Shown here: positions 35,083 through 44,806 of the stretch, one piece after another
Layout of the letters: each line of letters begins with the position of its first letter
How positions within the stretch are numbered: position 1 is the first letter of the stretch
Source of the DNA: Bacteroidetes bacterium B1(2017)
GTDB lineage: Bacteria; Bacteroidota; Bacteroidia; UKL13-3
DNA length: 64,000 bases
Assembly: GCA_002256395.1 (NCBI GenBank)
Contig: NKJG01000001.1
Location: 1,054,001-1,118,000 of the forward strand
Direction: 5' to 3'
The notes under the pieces: generated by a model
What the model was told of the DNA's origin: nothing
What the model saw: only the letters and a program-made list of their open reading frames with translations
The model's database searches: none
Program-made: the position numbers and the translations under genes

Positions 35083-35616
35083 TTATAATTCGTTTATGAG
35101 TATCTCTTCATCTGTTTCTAGTAACAATTCATTGGTTGCTTTGTCTGTGCCTCCCGATAGTTTTTCAAGTTCATTGCACCATCCTGCATCACACAACAAA
35201 TCTTCATTTATATCACTCTCCAGTAAATGATTGGCAACATCTTCTGTTGAAATTTGTTGCGAAGTAAGCTCGGAGTGATTCTCGTTTGGTTTAAAAAAAA
35301 CAAAATTTAACGCAATTAATAATACTGCTGCAGCACTACTTGCCCATATATACCAACTCTGCGCAGCAATAGGAATTACGCGTGCTTCCTGCCGTTTTTC
35401 TAGTTTTGATAAAACCTCGTTTTCAAGGTTCTCAAAATAATTTGCAGGCATTCCAAAACCTAATTCAGAAATTTCTTTCTCTCTTATTTCTATGTCTTCC
35501 TCTTCACTCATTAAAGAATATTCAAGTCCCTCGAAATACCCTTCTGGTACTTCAAAGCCACCCGCCACAGGCAAGTTTCTTAAATACGATTCGCTATCTT
35601 TAATTTCTTGGTTCAT
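35083..35616 (-). CDS. Single-pass membrane protein, probable anti-sigma factor
   Basis: 177 residues. The N-terminal half carries two copies of a PxxYFExLE motif (VPEGYFEGLEYSLM and MPANYFENLENEVL) that often marks cytoplasmic parts of sigma-associated proteins in Bacteroidota. One transmembrane helix lies at about 87-110 and an acidic C-terminal part follows. It is located 23 nt after the ECF sigma gene. Binding of the sigma factor is inferred from position. Confidence 0.65.
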   Translation of the reverse strand: MNQEIKDSESYLRNLPVAGGFEVPEGYFEGLEYSLMSEEEDIEIREKEISELGFGMPANYFENLENEVLSKLEKRQEARVIPIAAQSWYIWASSAAAVLLIALNFVFFKPNENHSELTSQQISTEDVANHLLESDINEDLLCDAGWCNELEKLSGGTDKATNELLLETDEEILINEL

Positions 35617-35639
35617 ATAATTTTAGATGCTAATAAACA

Positions 35640-36200
35640 TCATTGGTTTAACGACTTCTTAAGTATTTCTTCAATTTTCTTTACCGCAATATGGTACGAT
35701 GCTTTTAAGGCTCCAACACTTGTTCCTAAAATAGCTTCCATTTCTTCATATTTCAGGTTTTCATAATATTTCATATTAAAAACCAAACGCTGTTTTTCGG
35801 GTAAAGTTAGTATGGCCTGCTGCAACAACAACTCAACTTTGTTGCCATTAAAATATGTTTCTGCAACTAGTTTTTCTCCCAGTTGATCTTGAAACCCTTC
35901 CATACTACTTGTTAAATTGCTTTTCTTTTTTTGCAAAAATGCCAGGGCTTCATTGGTGGCAATTCTATACAGCCAAGTATAAAATTGACTGTCCTCTCTA
36001 AACGAGTCAAGCTTTTCCCAAACCTTAATAAAGGTGTTCTGAACCACGTCATCGGCATCATCGTGACTTATTACTATTCGCCTAACATGCCAATATGTTT
36101 TTCTGCTATAGCGCTGCAACAACAGTCTAAACGCTGCCTGCTTTTGCGAGGCTTGTTTAAATTGGGCTATTAATTCCTTGTCTGTTGGCTCTGTGCTCAT
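35640..36200 (-). CDS. ECF-family RNA polymerase sigma factor (sigma-70 type)
   Basis: 186 residues from the ATG at 36200 (MSTEPTDKEL); a longer frame up to 36236 gives a non-typical N-terminus. Sigma region 2 is visible as DDADDVVQNTFIKVWEKLDSF and TWLYRIATNEALAFL; region 4 as LPEKQRLVFNMKYYENLKYE followed by the helix-turn-helix of MEAILGTSVGALKASYHIAV. It starts a three-gene minus-strand operon with the anti-sigma-like and Spy-like genes, an envelope-stress style arrangement. Confidence 0.9.
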   Translation of the reverse strand: MSTEPTDKELIAQFKQASQKQAAFRLLLQRYSRKTYWHVRRIVISHDDADDVVQNTFIKVWEKLDSFREDSQFYTWLYRIATNEALAFLQKKKSNLTSSMEGFQDQLGEKLVAETYFNGNKVELLLQQAILTLPEKQRLVFNMKYYENLKYEEMEAILGTSVGALKASYHIAVKKIEEILKKSLNQ

Positions 36201-36272
36201 GTAAAGATCTTGTCCTTCTCTGACGCAAAATAGCACAAAAGGTTTAAGCCTCCCCGAAATTATTTTTGTATT

Positions 36273-36728
36273 CTAGGCCATTTTTTGAAGTCCTGCCTTG
36301 TATAAAAAGGCAACTTCATTCGCTAATCGTTTAATTTCTGTATGATAAATAATATCATAGGCTCCATGGTTTACCAAACTAATATTTAAGGGTGCATTAA
36401 AGTCGGGAGCCAACACAATAACAGGCATATTTGGTGCATATAAGTGTGTTTGATCCAATACGCTTATGGCATCAAAGCCTTCCATGGTTCTTCCTGAGAT
36501 AATAACATTGGGCTTATTATATTTTAGCTCAAAGTTTAAATCATGTACATTGTCTATTCGCCTCAAAAAATGAAGAACACTCGAGTCTTCCATTATTTTT
36601 TCTACCATGCGAATTACCGATGAATTTGTCTCAACTAATAAGACTTTAATTTCCCAAAATGGACTCATAGTTTCAGTTTGAAGTAAAGGTTGGTTGGTTT
36701 GAATCTGTGAAGTGCTGAGTATATTCAT
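36273..36728 (-). CDS. Degenerate receiver-domain protein (pseudo-receiver)
   Basis: 151 residues, with a receiver fold pattern from about residue 26: IKVLLVETNSSVIRMVEKI, PNVIISGRTMEGFDAISVL, MPVIVLAPDFN and HGAYDIIYHTEIKRLANEV. The phospho-acceptor Asp is replaced by Gly in IISGRT, the acidic pair after strand 1 is ET, the Ser/Thr of strand 4 is Ala and the Lys of strand 5 is not conserved. It therefore cannot be phosphorylated in the usual way and probably works as a protein-interaction module. The start may instead be the internal ATG at 36668. It sits upstream of the ECF sigma gene on the same strand, 72 nt away. Confidence 0.65.
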   Translation of the reverse strand: MNILSTSQIQTNQPLLQTETMSPFWEIKVLLVETNSSVIRMVEKIMEDSSVLHFLRRIDNVHDLNFELKYNKPNVIISGRTMEGFDAISVLDQTHLYAPNMPVIVLAPDFNAPLNISLVNHGAYDIIYHTEIKRLANEVAFLYKAGLQKMA

Positions 36729-36841
36729 GGGTTTTCGGCAATTATTCTGTTTTTCTTCGTTCTTAATCTGCTGATATAGGCCAAAGCAAATGCCAAATAT
36801 TTTTTGAACAAACTTTCCCCTTTTTTATCGACTTTCGTTTT

Positions 36842-39616
36842 ATGAGAAAGTTTCTATTTAGTTTTTTCCTAGTGTGGGCAATTTCCCCCTCTCTTTTGGC
36901 TCAAACCGAAACCGAATGGCTTAGCGGATATAAAACAGAAAAAGACACGCTAACCTTTTTGTTTTCTGAGGAAGTTTACCATATTAAATCAAGCGGATTT
37001 GTGGTTACAGGTGCGTTTAGAGGATGGAGCCAAGATTTAAAAGACCCCTCTTGGGCTCTTAAGCCTGTTGGAAATGGATATTGGAAACTAAGTGTATATA
37101 ATCCCAATTATTCAACAATTAAACCTGCTATGCCTTTTAAATTTAGAACTCAGGATGGTAAGTGGATGGACCCTCCTAAAACAGCACCAAACCTTGATGG
37201 AGGAAACCTAGTATTTATGAAGGGCTTTGAACCTCTTTCTGTTGAAGCTAACTTGGTTTCGAATGAGCAAATTCATGTGTTAATTAAAGGCCTGAACCTA
37301 AAAACAAGTGGTGGTTTTAATGCCTCAAGTTTTACGCTCTATGATGCAAGCGGTCAGATTATTCCAATTAAAGGAATTCAAAGCACTACCAGCTATTTAA
37401 TGGACGAAAAAACGGGTGTCATGAGCTTCGTTTCAAACGACCCAATTGATATTACTCTACTACCCAAAACACCCATAGATAAGCGTCGTGTATATCATCT
37501 CCAAATACCTTCCCTAAATCAAACTGTTTTATGCTCCTACGATGCTTGGTTCAAAACGCTAAAAAGCGATAAAGAATTGGGTGCTAATATTTCTGCTGAT
37601 GGCAAATCAACCTCCTTTAGAGTTTTTGCTCCCAGAGCAACAGGTTTGCGCTTGTATTTATACGCTTCCAAAAACCAAAAAACAGCCGATGAAACAATTC
37701 AAATGACCGTAGATTCAATGGGGGTTTGGGAAGCTATTTTGCCCAAAAACCTAGATGGTGTTTGGTATGATTTTACCGTACACGGGTTTTTAGACCCAGG
37801 AAATTCCTTTTATGAAACCAACCCCGTGCATATAAGCGATCCATATGCCCGCATAAGCGACGATTCTTTTGGAAAGTGTCGAGTGGCTAAAAAAACAAGG
37901 CCAGCAAAACCGCTAAAGAATGGCAGACCAAAACTTGAAAACGTAATGGCCTATGAAGTACATGTGCAAGATTTTACCGATTTGCTTCCTGTGAATGACT
38001 CACTTAAAGGAACCATTACTGCGATGGGTATTTCGGGATTAAAAAACAGCAAGGGCAAGGCAATTGGATTTGATTACCTAACTCAATTAGGAATAAACAC
38101 GGTGCACTTAATGCCTGTTCAAGAAATGCTTCATTGGCCAAACGATGAATGGGAAACAGCCTTTAAAGACGACCCTTACATGATTGAACAAGGTGTAAAC
38201 AAAGAGAACTATGATTGGGGTTATCGCACCTCACACAGCTTCGCTATTGAAACTAGATATCGCCAAAAGGGCACCGAACCTGGCGCCGAACGCGAACAGT
38301 TTAGAGATTTGGTTCAGAAATTTCACGAAAAAAACATGGCGGTTATTGTTGACTTTGTGTTTAACCATACGGCCGAAAATATGGATGGAAGATCTTACCT
38401 CTTTCACTTTAATGCTTTTGATAAACAATATTATTATAGAACCAAAAACCTAGATCATATTGGAGAATACGGCAACGAAACAAAAAGTGAAAACCGCTAT
38501 ATGACCCAACGTTGGATTATTGACCAATGCAAAAGTTTTATTGAGGAGTTTGGGGTGGATGGATTTAGAATTGACCTAGCTGGGCAAACCGATCAACAGA
38601 CATTGCTTAAACTAAAAAGCGAATTACCTGAGGACATTATTATTTATGGTGAACCATGGATAGATAGTAACGACCCTGCTTATAATAAAAATCCCGATTG
38701 GCATTGGTACAAAGAAGATGCACCCATTTGCTATTTTAATGACGATACAAGAAACACCTATAAAGGACCTGTTTTTGAACTTAATCACAAAGAAACGGAT
38801 AGAGGTTGGGCGGGAGGTAATGCCTCACTACGCGATGACGTAAAGCTTGGTTTAACCTGTGGATTTCCAACTCAAAAAAACATCAATAGCGCCATTAATT
38901 ATTTAGATATTCATGATAATTTTACTTTGGCAGACCAGTTTGCCACAAGCGGTTTCGATGGTAGATTTGGCGTGGATGAGCTTAATTATAAAATTGCCGC
39001 AACTCTTTTGTTTACTACTCCTGGGCCACTTGTACTCCATGGCGGTTCAGAAATGATGCGAAGCAAAGGGCTTGCACCTCTCAAAGAAATAGTAAAAGAA
39101 ATACCAAGTGGAAAAATTTATTTCCATGGGAAAAGAGATACGTATAATGTGCGTAATGCAAACCATTTTATATGGGAAAATGTAGGGAAAACTTTCACTA
39201 AGAAAAACAAGCCAAACCCAACTATTGCATACGAAAATGCCGATTACCAAAACATGATTAATTATTGGAAGGGTTTAATTGAAATTCGCAAACGCTACCT
39301 GTTTTCGTCTCCCGCTTTTCAGGCAGAAAGCACACAGCCTTATCAATTACCAAGCAACGCATTTACCTTTATTGAGCCAAAAGACGAACATTTACTTGGT
39401 TACTTTATTGATGGGAAGGTTTTTGTTATGCTCAATACTGGTAAAAAAATGCATGAACTAAACGTTGAGTTTCCAAAAGGCAAATGGCTCCTAGTGGGCA
39501 ATGCAGATGAAATTGCCTTAGATGCTGGCTTCGCTCAATATCACGAAACCACAAATGGTGGCAATAGAAAACTAATTATTGAACCTAATTCAATTTATAT
39601 TTGGGTGCGCGAATAG
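36842..39616 (+). CDS. pulA: Secreted type I pullulanase-like GH13 enzyme
   Basis: 924 residues with a signal peptide (cleaved near SLLAQ). After N-terminal beta domains, a CBM48-like segment starts near 256 (SFRVFAPRATGLRLYLY). The GH13 barrel has all four conserved regions: VDFVFNHT, GFRIDLAG (nucleophile Asp near 577), IIYGEPW (acid/base Glu near 604) and YLDIHDN (Asp near 693). VNKENYDWGYRTSHSF is typical of pullulanases. It debranches alpha-1,6 bonds in pullulan, starch or glycogen, probably in the periplasm, as no T9SS or lipoprotein signal is seen. Its end overlaps the convergent gene by 22 nt. Confidence 0.85.
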   Translation: MRKFLFSFFLVWAISPSLLAQTETEWLSGYKTEKDTLTFLFSEEVYHIKSSGFVVTGAFRGWSQDLKDPSWALKPVGNGYWKLSVYNPNYSTIKPAMPFKFRTQDGKWMDPPKTAPNLDGGNLVFMKGFEPLSVEANLVSNEQIHVLIKGLNLKTSGGFNASSFTLYDASGQIIPIKGIQSTTSYLMDEKTGVMSFVSNDPIDITLLPKTPIDKRRVYHLQIPSLNQTVLCSYDAWFKTLKSDKELGANISADGKSTSFRVFAPRATGLRLYLYASKNQKTADETIQMTVDSMGVWEAILPKNLDGVWYDFTVHGFLDPGNSFYETNPVHISDPYARISDDSFGKCRVAKKTRPAKPLKNGRPKLENVMAYEVHVQDFTDLLPVNDSLKGTITAMGISGLKNSKGKAIGFDYLTQLGINTVHLMPVQEMLHWPNDEWETAFKDDPYMIEQGVNKENYDWGYRTSHSFAIETRYRQKGTEPGAEREQFRDLVQKFHEKNMAVIVDFVFNHTAENMDGRSYLFHFNAFDKQYYYRTKNLDHIGEYGNETKSENRYMTQRWIIDQCKSFIEEFGVDGFRIDLAGQTDQQTLLKLKSELPEDIIIYGEPWIDSNDPAYNKNPDWHWYKEDAPICYFNDDTRNTYKGPVFELNHKETDRGWAGGNASLRDDVKLGLTCGFPTQKNINSAINYLDIHDNFTLADQFATSGFDGRFGVDELNYKIAATLLFTTPGPLVLHGGSEMMRSKGLAPLKEIVKEIPSGKIYFHGKRDTYNVRNANHFIWENVGKTFTKKNKPNPTIAYENADYQNMINYWKGLIEIRKRYLFSSPAFQAESTQPYQLPSNAFTFIEPKDEHLLGYFIDGKVFVMLNTGKKMHELNVEFPKGKWLLVGNADEIALDAGFAQYHETTNGGNRKLIIEPNSIYIWVRE

Positions 39617-40425
39617 GGTGTTGTTTGCTGTGCTTTTTCTAATGCCCTAAAGTGCGCCTCACACTCTTCTAAGCTCGATAACTTCTGGGTTTTTACAAAC
39701 ACGTTTTCTCTTATTTGTTCTAAATCAATATCTGTAAACTCTAAAAGTCCAGCAAGGCTTTCAATCGTTTTGTGTTGAGTTGCAACCGGTACTATTGCGG
39801 TACCCAAAAACTCGTTTATGACAAGTTCATCTTGGTGTTCAAAAAGGCCAACAAATTTATCTACAGAACTTCTTTCTCTAAAATAAATATGCCCGCTTAA
39901 ATTTTTGTTTTGAACCCAATAAAAGAGCTGATTAAAGTTGTGGCTCCCGCCGTATTTGCCATTAGAATAGTAGTTTTCAACAGTAACAAAAAGTACTCGA
40001 ATCTTTTTAGCCTCATGTATAAAGGGCCTAGTATACGTCCAATTATCATATTGGCTTAGCAAAAGTGTTTTGCTTAATAAATCAATCTCTTCTTCGGTTA
40101 AATCTAAATAAGTAAATCCTTTTCGCTTAAAACTATTTAATAGAAACTCCTTATCACGCTCTTCTTCTTGAAAAAAAGTCTTTATTTCCTCCTCTGTTTT
40201 TATTCTATTTAATTGTACTTCATCAATAATAATTTCATCGTTCTCTAGCTCTTCCAAACTTAATTTCTGACCCGATTCACCATCATAATAAAACTCATCG
40301 TCGAGCCTTGCCCTTAATGCAGCTTCTTCTTCCTTTTCCTCCTTTGTTTTTCGGGTGGAAATTAATAATACTAACCCTGCAAAGCCTATTATAATACCAT
40401 AGGGTAAAAAAGCCCATAAATCCAT
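39595..40425 (-). CDS. Membrane-anchored protein of unknown function
   Basis: 276 residues. One N-terminal transmembrane helix (about 4-22) is followed by a Glu/Lys-rich helical segment (about 26-100) and a folded domain of about 160 residues containing YYSNGKYGGSHNFNQLFYW. No family recognised. The cytoplasmic side is likely for the charged part. It is downstream of glyA, with a terminator-like hairpin between them, and its 3' end overlaps the pullulanase gene. Confidence 0.6.
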   Translation of the reverse strand: MDLWAFLPYGIIIGFAGLVLLISTRKTKEEKEEEAALRARLDDEFYYDGESGQKLSLEELENDEIIIDEVQLNRIKTEEEIKTFFQEEERDKEFLLNSFKRKGFTYLDLTEEEIDLLSKTLLLSQYDNWTYTRPFIHEAKKIRVLFVTVENYYSNGKYGGSHNFNQLFYWVQNKNLSGHIYFRERSSVDKFVGLFEHQDELVINEFLGTAIVPVATQHKTIESLAGLLEFTDIDLEQIRENVFVKTQKLSSLEECEAHFRALEKAQQTTPYSRTQI

Positions 40426-40474
40426 GGTTACGAATGTTTAATTGTGTGAGCTAAAGTAGGTAAATTTTTAAAAC

Positions 40475-40505
40475 AATAAAGCCCACCAAAATGGTAGGCT
40501 TTATT
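40475..40505 (-). terminator. Probable terminator of glyA
   Basis: AATAAAGCC (40475-40483) pairs with GGCTTTATT (40497-40505), with an inner ACC/GGT. On the minus strand it is followed by TTGTTTTAAAAATTT, an imperfect T tract. Confidence 0.65.
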
Positions 40506-40543
40506 GAAATTATTTGACCACCAAAACGGTGATTTAATGATGT

Positions 40544-41815
40544 TTATTTATACAGTGGAAAACCCGCCATTAAATTATTTACATCCTTTCTTACTTCAGC
40601 CAAAATAGTGTCGTTGTCGGCATTCATAAGCACTTTGTCAATTAAGCTAACAATAGTTCCCATGTTTTCTTCGCGTAAAAAACGGCTGGTAATAGCTGCT
40701 GTACCTACTCTAATTCCAGAGGTTACAAATGGCGATTTATCGTCAAAAGGAACCATGTTCTTGTTGATGGTAATTTCTGCTTTAATCAATGCGTTTTCTG
40801 CGGCCTTACCACTAATGTTTTTGTTTCTTAAATCAATTAACATTAAATGGTTGTCTGTGCCTCCGCTAATAATTTTATACCCCAAATCAACAAAGGCATT
40901 TGCCATGGCACTTGCATTTGATTTTACTTGTTTAATATATGTTTTATAATCATCAGATAGTGCCTCGCCAAAGGCAACAGCTTTAGCAGCAATTACATGT
41001 TCTAATGGACCACCTTGGGTACCAGGAAACACAGCTCCATCCAAAATGGCGCTCATCATTTTTGGTTCACCTTTAGGTGTTGTTTGACCCCATGGATTTT
41101 CAAAATCTTGACCCATCATAATAATACCCCCTCTTGGGCCACGCAAAGTTTTGTGTGTGGTGGATGTTACAATGTGGCAATGCTTCATTGGATTGTTTAA
41201 TAAACCACCTGCAATTAATCCGGCTGGATGCGAAATATCTGCTAATAGCAAGGCTCCAACTTCATCAGCTATTTTACGCAAATGAGCATAGTCCCAATCG
41301 CGACTGTATGCAGAGGCGCCGCAAATAATTAATTTCGGCATCTCACGTTTGGCAATTTCTTCCACTTTATTCCAGTCAATTAAACCGCTATCCGGCTCAA
41401 CACCATAAAAACTTGGGCGATATAATTTTCCTGAAAAGTTAACTGGGGAACCATGTGTTAAATGGCCTCCGTGTGATAAATCAAATCCTAATATTTTATC
41501 TCCTGGGTTCAGACAGCCCAACATAACTGCCGCATTTGCTTGTGCGCCACTATGAGGTTGTACATTTGCCCAAGCCGCTCCAAATAGTTTCTTTAAGCGC
41601 TCAATGGCCAAATTTTCTACTATATCCACCACCTCACACCCTCCATAATATCTTTTCCCCGGCAATCCTTCGGCATATTTATTGGTTAATACAGAACCCA
41701 TTGCCTCCATTACTTGGCGACTTACAAAGTTCTCGGAAGCAATTAGTTCAAGGCCGTGTTCTTGTCGGTGCAATTCCTTTTCAATTAAATTGAAAATTTC
41801 AATGTCTCTATTCAT
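40544..41815 (-). CDS. glyA: Serine hydroxymethyltransferase
   Basis: 423 residues, the normal bacterial length. Diagnostic blocks: [15 protein letters not shown] is shortened to the family [10 protein letters not shown], then [18 protein letters not shown], and the PLP-lysine motif [14 protein letters not shown] (Lys near 222). It interconverts serine and glycine, charging tetrahydrofolate with a one-carbon unit; cytoplasmic, PLP-dependent. It diverges from the nucleotidyltransferase gene and has a hairpin terminator downstream. It is close to, but not cotranscribed with, the SerB/SerA-like fusion gene. Confidence 0.97.
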   Translation of the reverse strand: MNRDIEIFNLIEKELHRQEHGLELIASENFVSRQVMEAMGSVLTNKYAEGLPGKRYYGGCEVVDIVENLAIERLKKLFGAAWANVQPHSGAQANAAVMLGCLNPGDKILGFDLSHGGHLTHGSPVNFSGKLYRPSFYGVEPDSGLIDWNKVEEIAKREMPKLIICGASAYSRDWDYAHLRKIADEVGALLLADISHPAGLIAGGLLNNPMKHCHIVTSTTHKTLRGPRGGIIMMGQDFENPWGQTTPKGEPKMMSAILDGAVFPGTQGGPLEHVIAAKAVAFGEALSDDYKTYIKQVKSNASAMANAFVDLGYKIISGGTDNHLMLIDLRNKNISGKAAENALIKAEITINKNMVPFDDKSPFVTSGIRVGTAAITSRFLREENMGTIVSLIDKVLMNADNDTILAEVRKDVNNLMAGFPLYK

Positions 41816-41849
41816 AATAAGTATGGTAAGTAAGCCTGCAAAATAGTAT

Positions 41850-41882
41850 TTTGGAACAAACTAATAAAATAGATTATTTTTG
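41850..41882 (+). promoter_or_regulatory. Promoter of the nucleotidyltransferase gene
   Basis: TTTG at 41850-41853, 21 nt, TATTTTTG at 41875-41882 (perfect TAnnTTTG). Start near 41889, ATG at 41928. Confidence 0.65.
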
Positions 41883-41927
41883 TCTCTTCACTTTTTGGTT
41901 CGATCCAATATTTGAATATATAAATCC

Positions 41928-42920
41928 ATGAAAGCAATTATTCCTGTAGCGGGCATTGGCACGCGTTTAAGACCACACACTCATACACAGCCAAAAGCGC
42001 TAATTCCTATAGCTGGTAAGCCTATTCTAGCCCACATTACCGAAAGCTTGATAGATGCCGGCATTAAAGATTTTGTGTTTATTATTGGCTACTTAGGCGA
42101 TAAAATAGAGCAATATATTCAACAACACTACCCTGAAATAAATGCTGAATTTGTTATTCAAACAACTGGTAAAGGTGTTGGCCATGCCATTTGGCTAGCA
42201 AAAGATTGCGTAAAACCGCATGAAGAAATCTTAATTGTGTTTGGAGATACCATTATTGATGCCGATTTAAAAGAGATTTGCGCAACCAATGGCAATTCTT
42301 TAGGTATTAAAAAAGTGGAAGACCCGCGTCTTTTTGGTGTGGCAGAAATAGACAAAGACGGTAAAATTTTGCGTGTTATTGAAAAGCCATCGATTCCTAA
42401 AAGTAATATGGCGCTTGTGGGCGTATATAAAATTAAAGATAGCGCAGAGTTACTTGATGCACTAGATACTAACGTAGCCAAAAAATTTAAACCGCATGGC
42501 GAGTTTACGCTAACAGATGCCATTACACAAATGATTGACAAGGGAATTGAGTTTAACTCCTTTGGCGTTTCGAATTGGTTTGATTGCGGTAAAAAAGAAA
42601 TTCTTTTAGAAACAAACTCTCTACTTCTAAAGCGCCTTAATTACGATACCTCTAAATATATTTTTGAAAACACTATTGTAATTCCTCCCGTATTTATTGG
42701 TGAAGGGTGTAAAATTAGCAACTCTATAATTGGGCCAAATGTGTCGGTTGGTGAGCATGCTATCTTAAATTATGCTACTATTAATGATTCAATTATTGGA
42801 CCTTATGCGCAAATAGAATTTGCTATTTTGCATCGTTCGCTAATTGGAAACGACGCGTTGTTAAAGGGAATGAGCCAAAGTCTTAATATTGGCGATAGTA
42901 CCGAAATTAACTTTGGCTAA
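41928..42920 (+). CDS. Sugar-phosphate nucleotidyltransferase (NDP-sugar pyrophosphorylase)
   Basis: 330 residues. The N-terminal signature is GIGTRLRPHTHTQPKALIPI with the GxGTRLxPxTxxxPK motif; HAIWLAKD and VFGDTIIDADL continue the nucleotide-binding core, ending with the metal-binding NWFDCGKKE region. From about 245 the chain has left-handed beta-helix hexapeptides (FIGEGCKISNSIIGPNVSVG). It makes an NDP-sugar from NTP and a sugar-1-phosphate, probably a dTDP- or UDP-glucose type donor for surface polysaccharide. The sugar and nucleotide cannot be fixed from sequence. The stop overlaps the convergent fusion gene by 4 nt. Confidence 0.85.
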   Translation: MKAIIPVAGIGTRLRPHTHTQPKALIPIAGKPILAHITESLIDAGIKDFVFIIGYLGDKIEQYIQQHYPEINAEFVIQTTGKGVGHAIWLAKDCVKPHEEILIVFGDTIIDADLKEICATNGNSLGIKKVEDPRLFGVAEIDKDGKILRVIEKPSIPKSNMALVGVYKIKDSAELLDALDTNVAKKFKPHGEFTLTDAITQMIDKGIEFNSFGVSNWFDCGKKEILLETNSLLLKRLNYDTSKYIFENTIVIPPVFIGEGCKISNSIIGPNVSVGEHAILNYATINDSIIGPYAQIEFAILHRSLIGNDALLKGMSQSLNIGDSTEINFG

Positions 42921-44728
42921 TATAAAACTCTAAACTTAATTGTTTCGGCAACAGCTTTTAAATCCTCTAGGGCTTTAGGAGAATATTCTTTGCCTACATC
43001 GGTAATTACATACCCCAATTGCTCATTGGTTTTTAAATATTGGCCACTAATGTTAATTTTATGTGCTGCCAATATTCCATTAATTTGAGCAAGTACTCCT
43101 GGTTTGTTTTTATGGATATGTATGAACCGGTGAGATTGTTGCAATTCGGGCAAGTTTAAGGATGGAAAATTCAAACTTCCTCGTGTACTACCTGTATTCA
43201 CAAAATCAATTACCTTTTCGCTTAGCATTTGAGCAATGTTTGTTTGCGTTTGTCTGGTGGCTAATCTGTTTTGGAAGGTGCATAAGACATTGCCCTGTTT
43301 GGGCCATATAATGCCTTTTGCTTTTCCTAAAACATCTATCCCAAAACCAGCCAATTTACCACTATCAACAGCTGCTAAACAAGCCGGTATATCAATGCTA
43401 GTATCATAACTTAAACTAAGCAAAATGGCTCCTGTTTGAACCTGCTTTATTTCCTTAGCCCCAATCAGGCATGCCCCTCCAAATCGTTTACCTGCAGTAA
43501 GCACAAGTAGCTCACTCTTTCGAAGTAAATCTGGCAAATGTTTTACCTTTTTAGCATTTCCTATGGGTGGCTTTTCATCTACATCATAATAACTAACATC
43601 TATTCCCATATGCTCACACATTACAGAGAGCATGGAGCCGCTATGACCATAGCCAATTATGCCTAAGCGTTTACCATGTAGCTCTTCTCCTAAATTTCTG
43701 TTTAGTTGTAAAAGCATCAGTAAAGCCAATTCAGAAACGCTTCGAGTATGGGCATAATTGCTGCCAAATACAGCAATTCCTTGTTCTGCCCACTTTTGTG
43801 CTATGCTAGTCTCACTCATCTCACCCCATACACCCGCGCAAAGTAGTTTGCTGTTTTTGGTCTGAACCAACTTTAAATTTGCATCCGACGAAAACAACAT
43901 TAAATGCGATTGCGAAAGGTGCTTATTAAGCTCTTCTTTGCCAATGATAAGAGGCAACTTCTCCAGTCTATAACCCTCTTCTTTTAAACTTTTCTCCGCT
44001 AAAAAGGTTTCTTCTCCCCACAAACATGCCTTTAAACGTGTTTTAGGATAAGACACAGACATGGGTAGTTTTTGGGTAAATAATATTTCGTCTAAACTAG
44101 GTGCAATCCATTCCGATCGCTCTAACACCTTTTTACGAGAAACATTTTCTGTATACGCAAAAAACTTATGTGCTAAACCAGCTTCATACACTTGATAATC
44201 TGTAAACCCATCTCCAATTATGACAATGTTACCTTGCAGTTTTAATTGCTTCAGAAGCTTCACTTTTCCGTTTTCTTGGGCCAGTAAATTTTTCTCATCT
44301 GCACCAATTATATTGTTGTTTTTATCAAACACAAATGTGTTGGCATAAACCTGTTCGGGTTCAATAAAATACGGTTTTACAACGGGTACAATAAACTCCT
44401 TAAACCCACCCGAAACAATAATAACCCGGCCCTTGCTTTCTTTAAAAAATTGCTTGTTTCTACTAAAAGATGCGCTCACTCTTTTACGCAATCTATTAAC
44501 CAACATGTTTACATGATACTTCTTTGCAGATAACAAGGCAATTCTAGCTCGCAACGATTTGTTAAAAGGCATGCTACCATCCATGGCTAAATCTGTTAGC
44601 TGCCTAATTTTCTCTAGTATTAAGTCCTTCTCTGGATCGTTTGCCAAACTAATTTCAGCCAACTCTTCCATGGCCTCTACTTGTGTAAAGGTGCTATCAA
44701 AATCAAATATATAATACGTAGGTTTCAT
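42917..44728 (-). CDS. Fusion: SerB-like HAD phosphatase, catalytically degenerate PGDH domain and ACT domain
   Basis: 603 residues in three parts. Residues 1-210 are a SerB-like HAD phosphatase with FDFDSTFT, IIVSGGFKEF and IGDGFTDY, all catalytic aspartates present. Residues about 230-510 resemble D-3-phosphoglycerate dehydrogenase: TRSVSELALLMLLQLNRNLG and the NAD motif GIIGYGHSGS are kept. The catalytic residues equivalent to E. coli SerA Arg240, Glu269 and His292 are Tyr441, Ala470 and Gln486. Residues about 530-603 are an ACT domain with the serine-binding pattern HIHKNKPGVLAQIN and INISGQYL. Likely a phosphoserine phosphatase with a serine-sensing scaffold; an active dehydrogenase elsewhere would be required. 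Confidence 0.8.
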   Translation of the reverse strand: MKPTYYIFDFDSTFTQVEAMEELAEISLANDPEKDLILEKIRQLTDLAMDGSMPFNKSLRARIALLSAKKYHVNMLVNRLRKRVSASFSRNKQFFKESKGRVIIVSGGFKEFIVPVVKPYFIEPEQVYANTFVFDKNNNIIGADEKNLLAQENGKVKLLKQLKLQGNIVIIGDGFTDYQVYEAGLAHKFFAYTENVSRKKVLERSEWIAPSLDEILFTQKLPMSVSYPKTRLKACLWGEETFLAEKSLKEEGYRLEKLPLIIGKEELNKHLSQSHLMLFSSDANLKLVQTKNSKLLCAGVWGEMSETSIAQKWAEQGIAVFGSNYAHTRSVSELALLMLLQLNRNLGEELHGKRLGIIGYGHSGSMLSVMCEHMGIDVSYYDVDEKPPIGNAKKVKHLPDLLRKSELLVLTAGKRFGGACLIGAKEIKQVQTGAILLSLSYDTSIDIPACLAAVDSGKLAGFGIDVLGKAKGIIWPKQGNVLCTFQNRLATRQTQTNIAQMLSEKVIDFVNTGSTRGSLNFPSLNLPELQQSHRFIHIHKNKPGVLAQINGILAAHKINISGQYLKTNEQLGYVITDVGKEYSPKALEDLKAVAETIKFRVLY

Positions 44729-44751
44729 GCTTCCTTAATGCTGTAAAAATA

Positions 44752-44784
44752 AAAAGAGCAACCCGTTTGTCGAATTGCTCTTTT
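44752..44784 (-). terminator. Terminator of the 228-residue T9SS protein gene
   Basis: AAAAGAGCAA (44752-44761) pairs perfectly with TTGCTCTTTT (44775-44784). On the minus strand the stem is followed by TATTTTTA, so transcription from 45493 would end before the fusion gene. Confidence 0.8.
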
Positions 44785-44806
44785 CCAAAATATTATGAAC
44801 AAGTGC

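Noticed and set aside
42917-44728. Calling the fusion a bifunctional phosphoserine phosphatase/phosphoglycerate dehydrogenase
   Set aside because: All three dehydrogenase catalytic residues are substituted, so the second activity cannot be supported.
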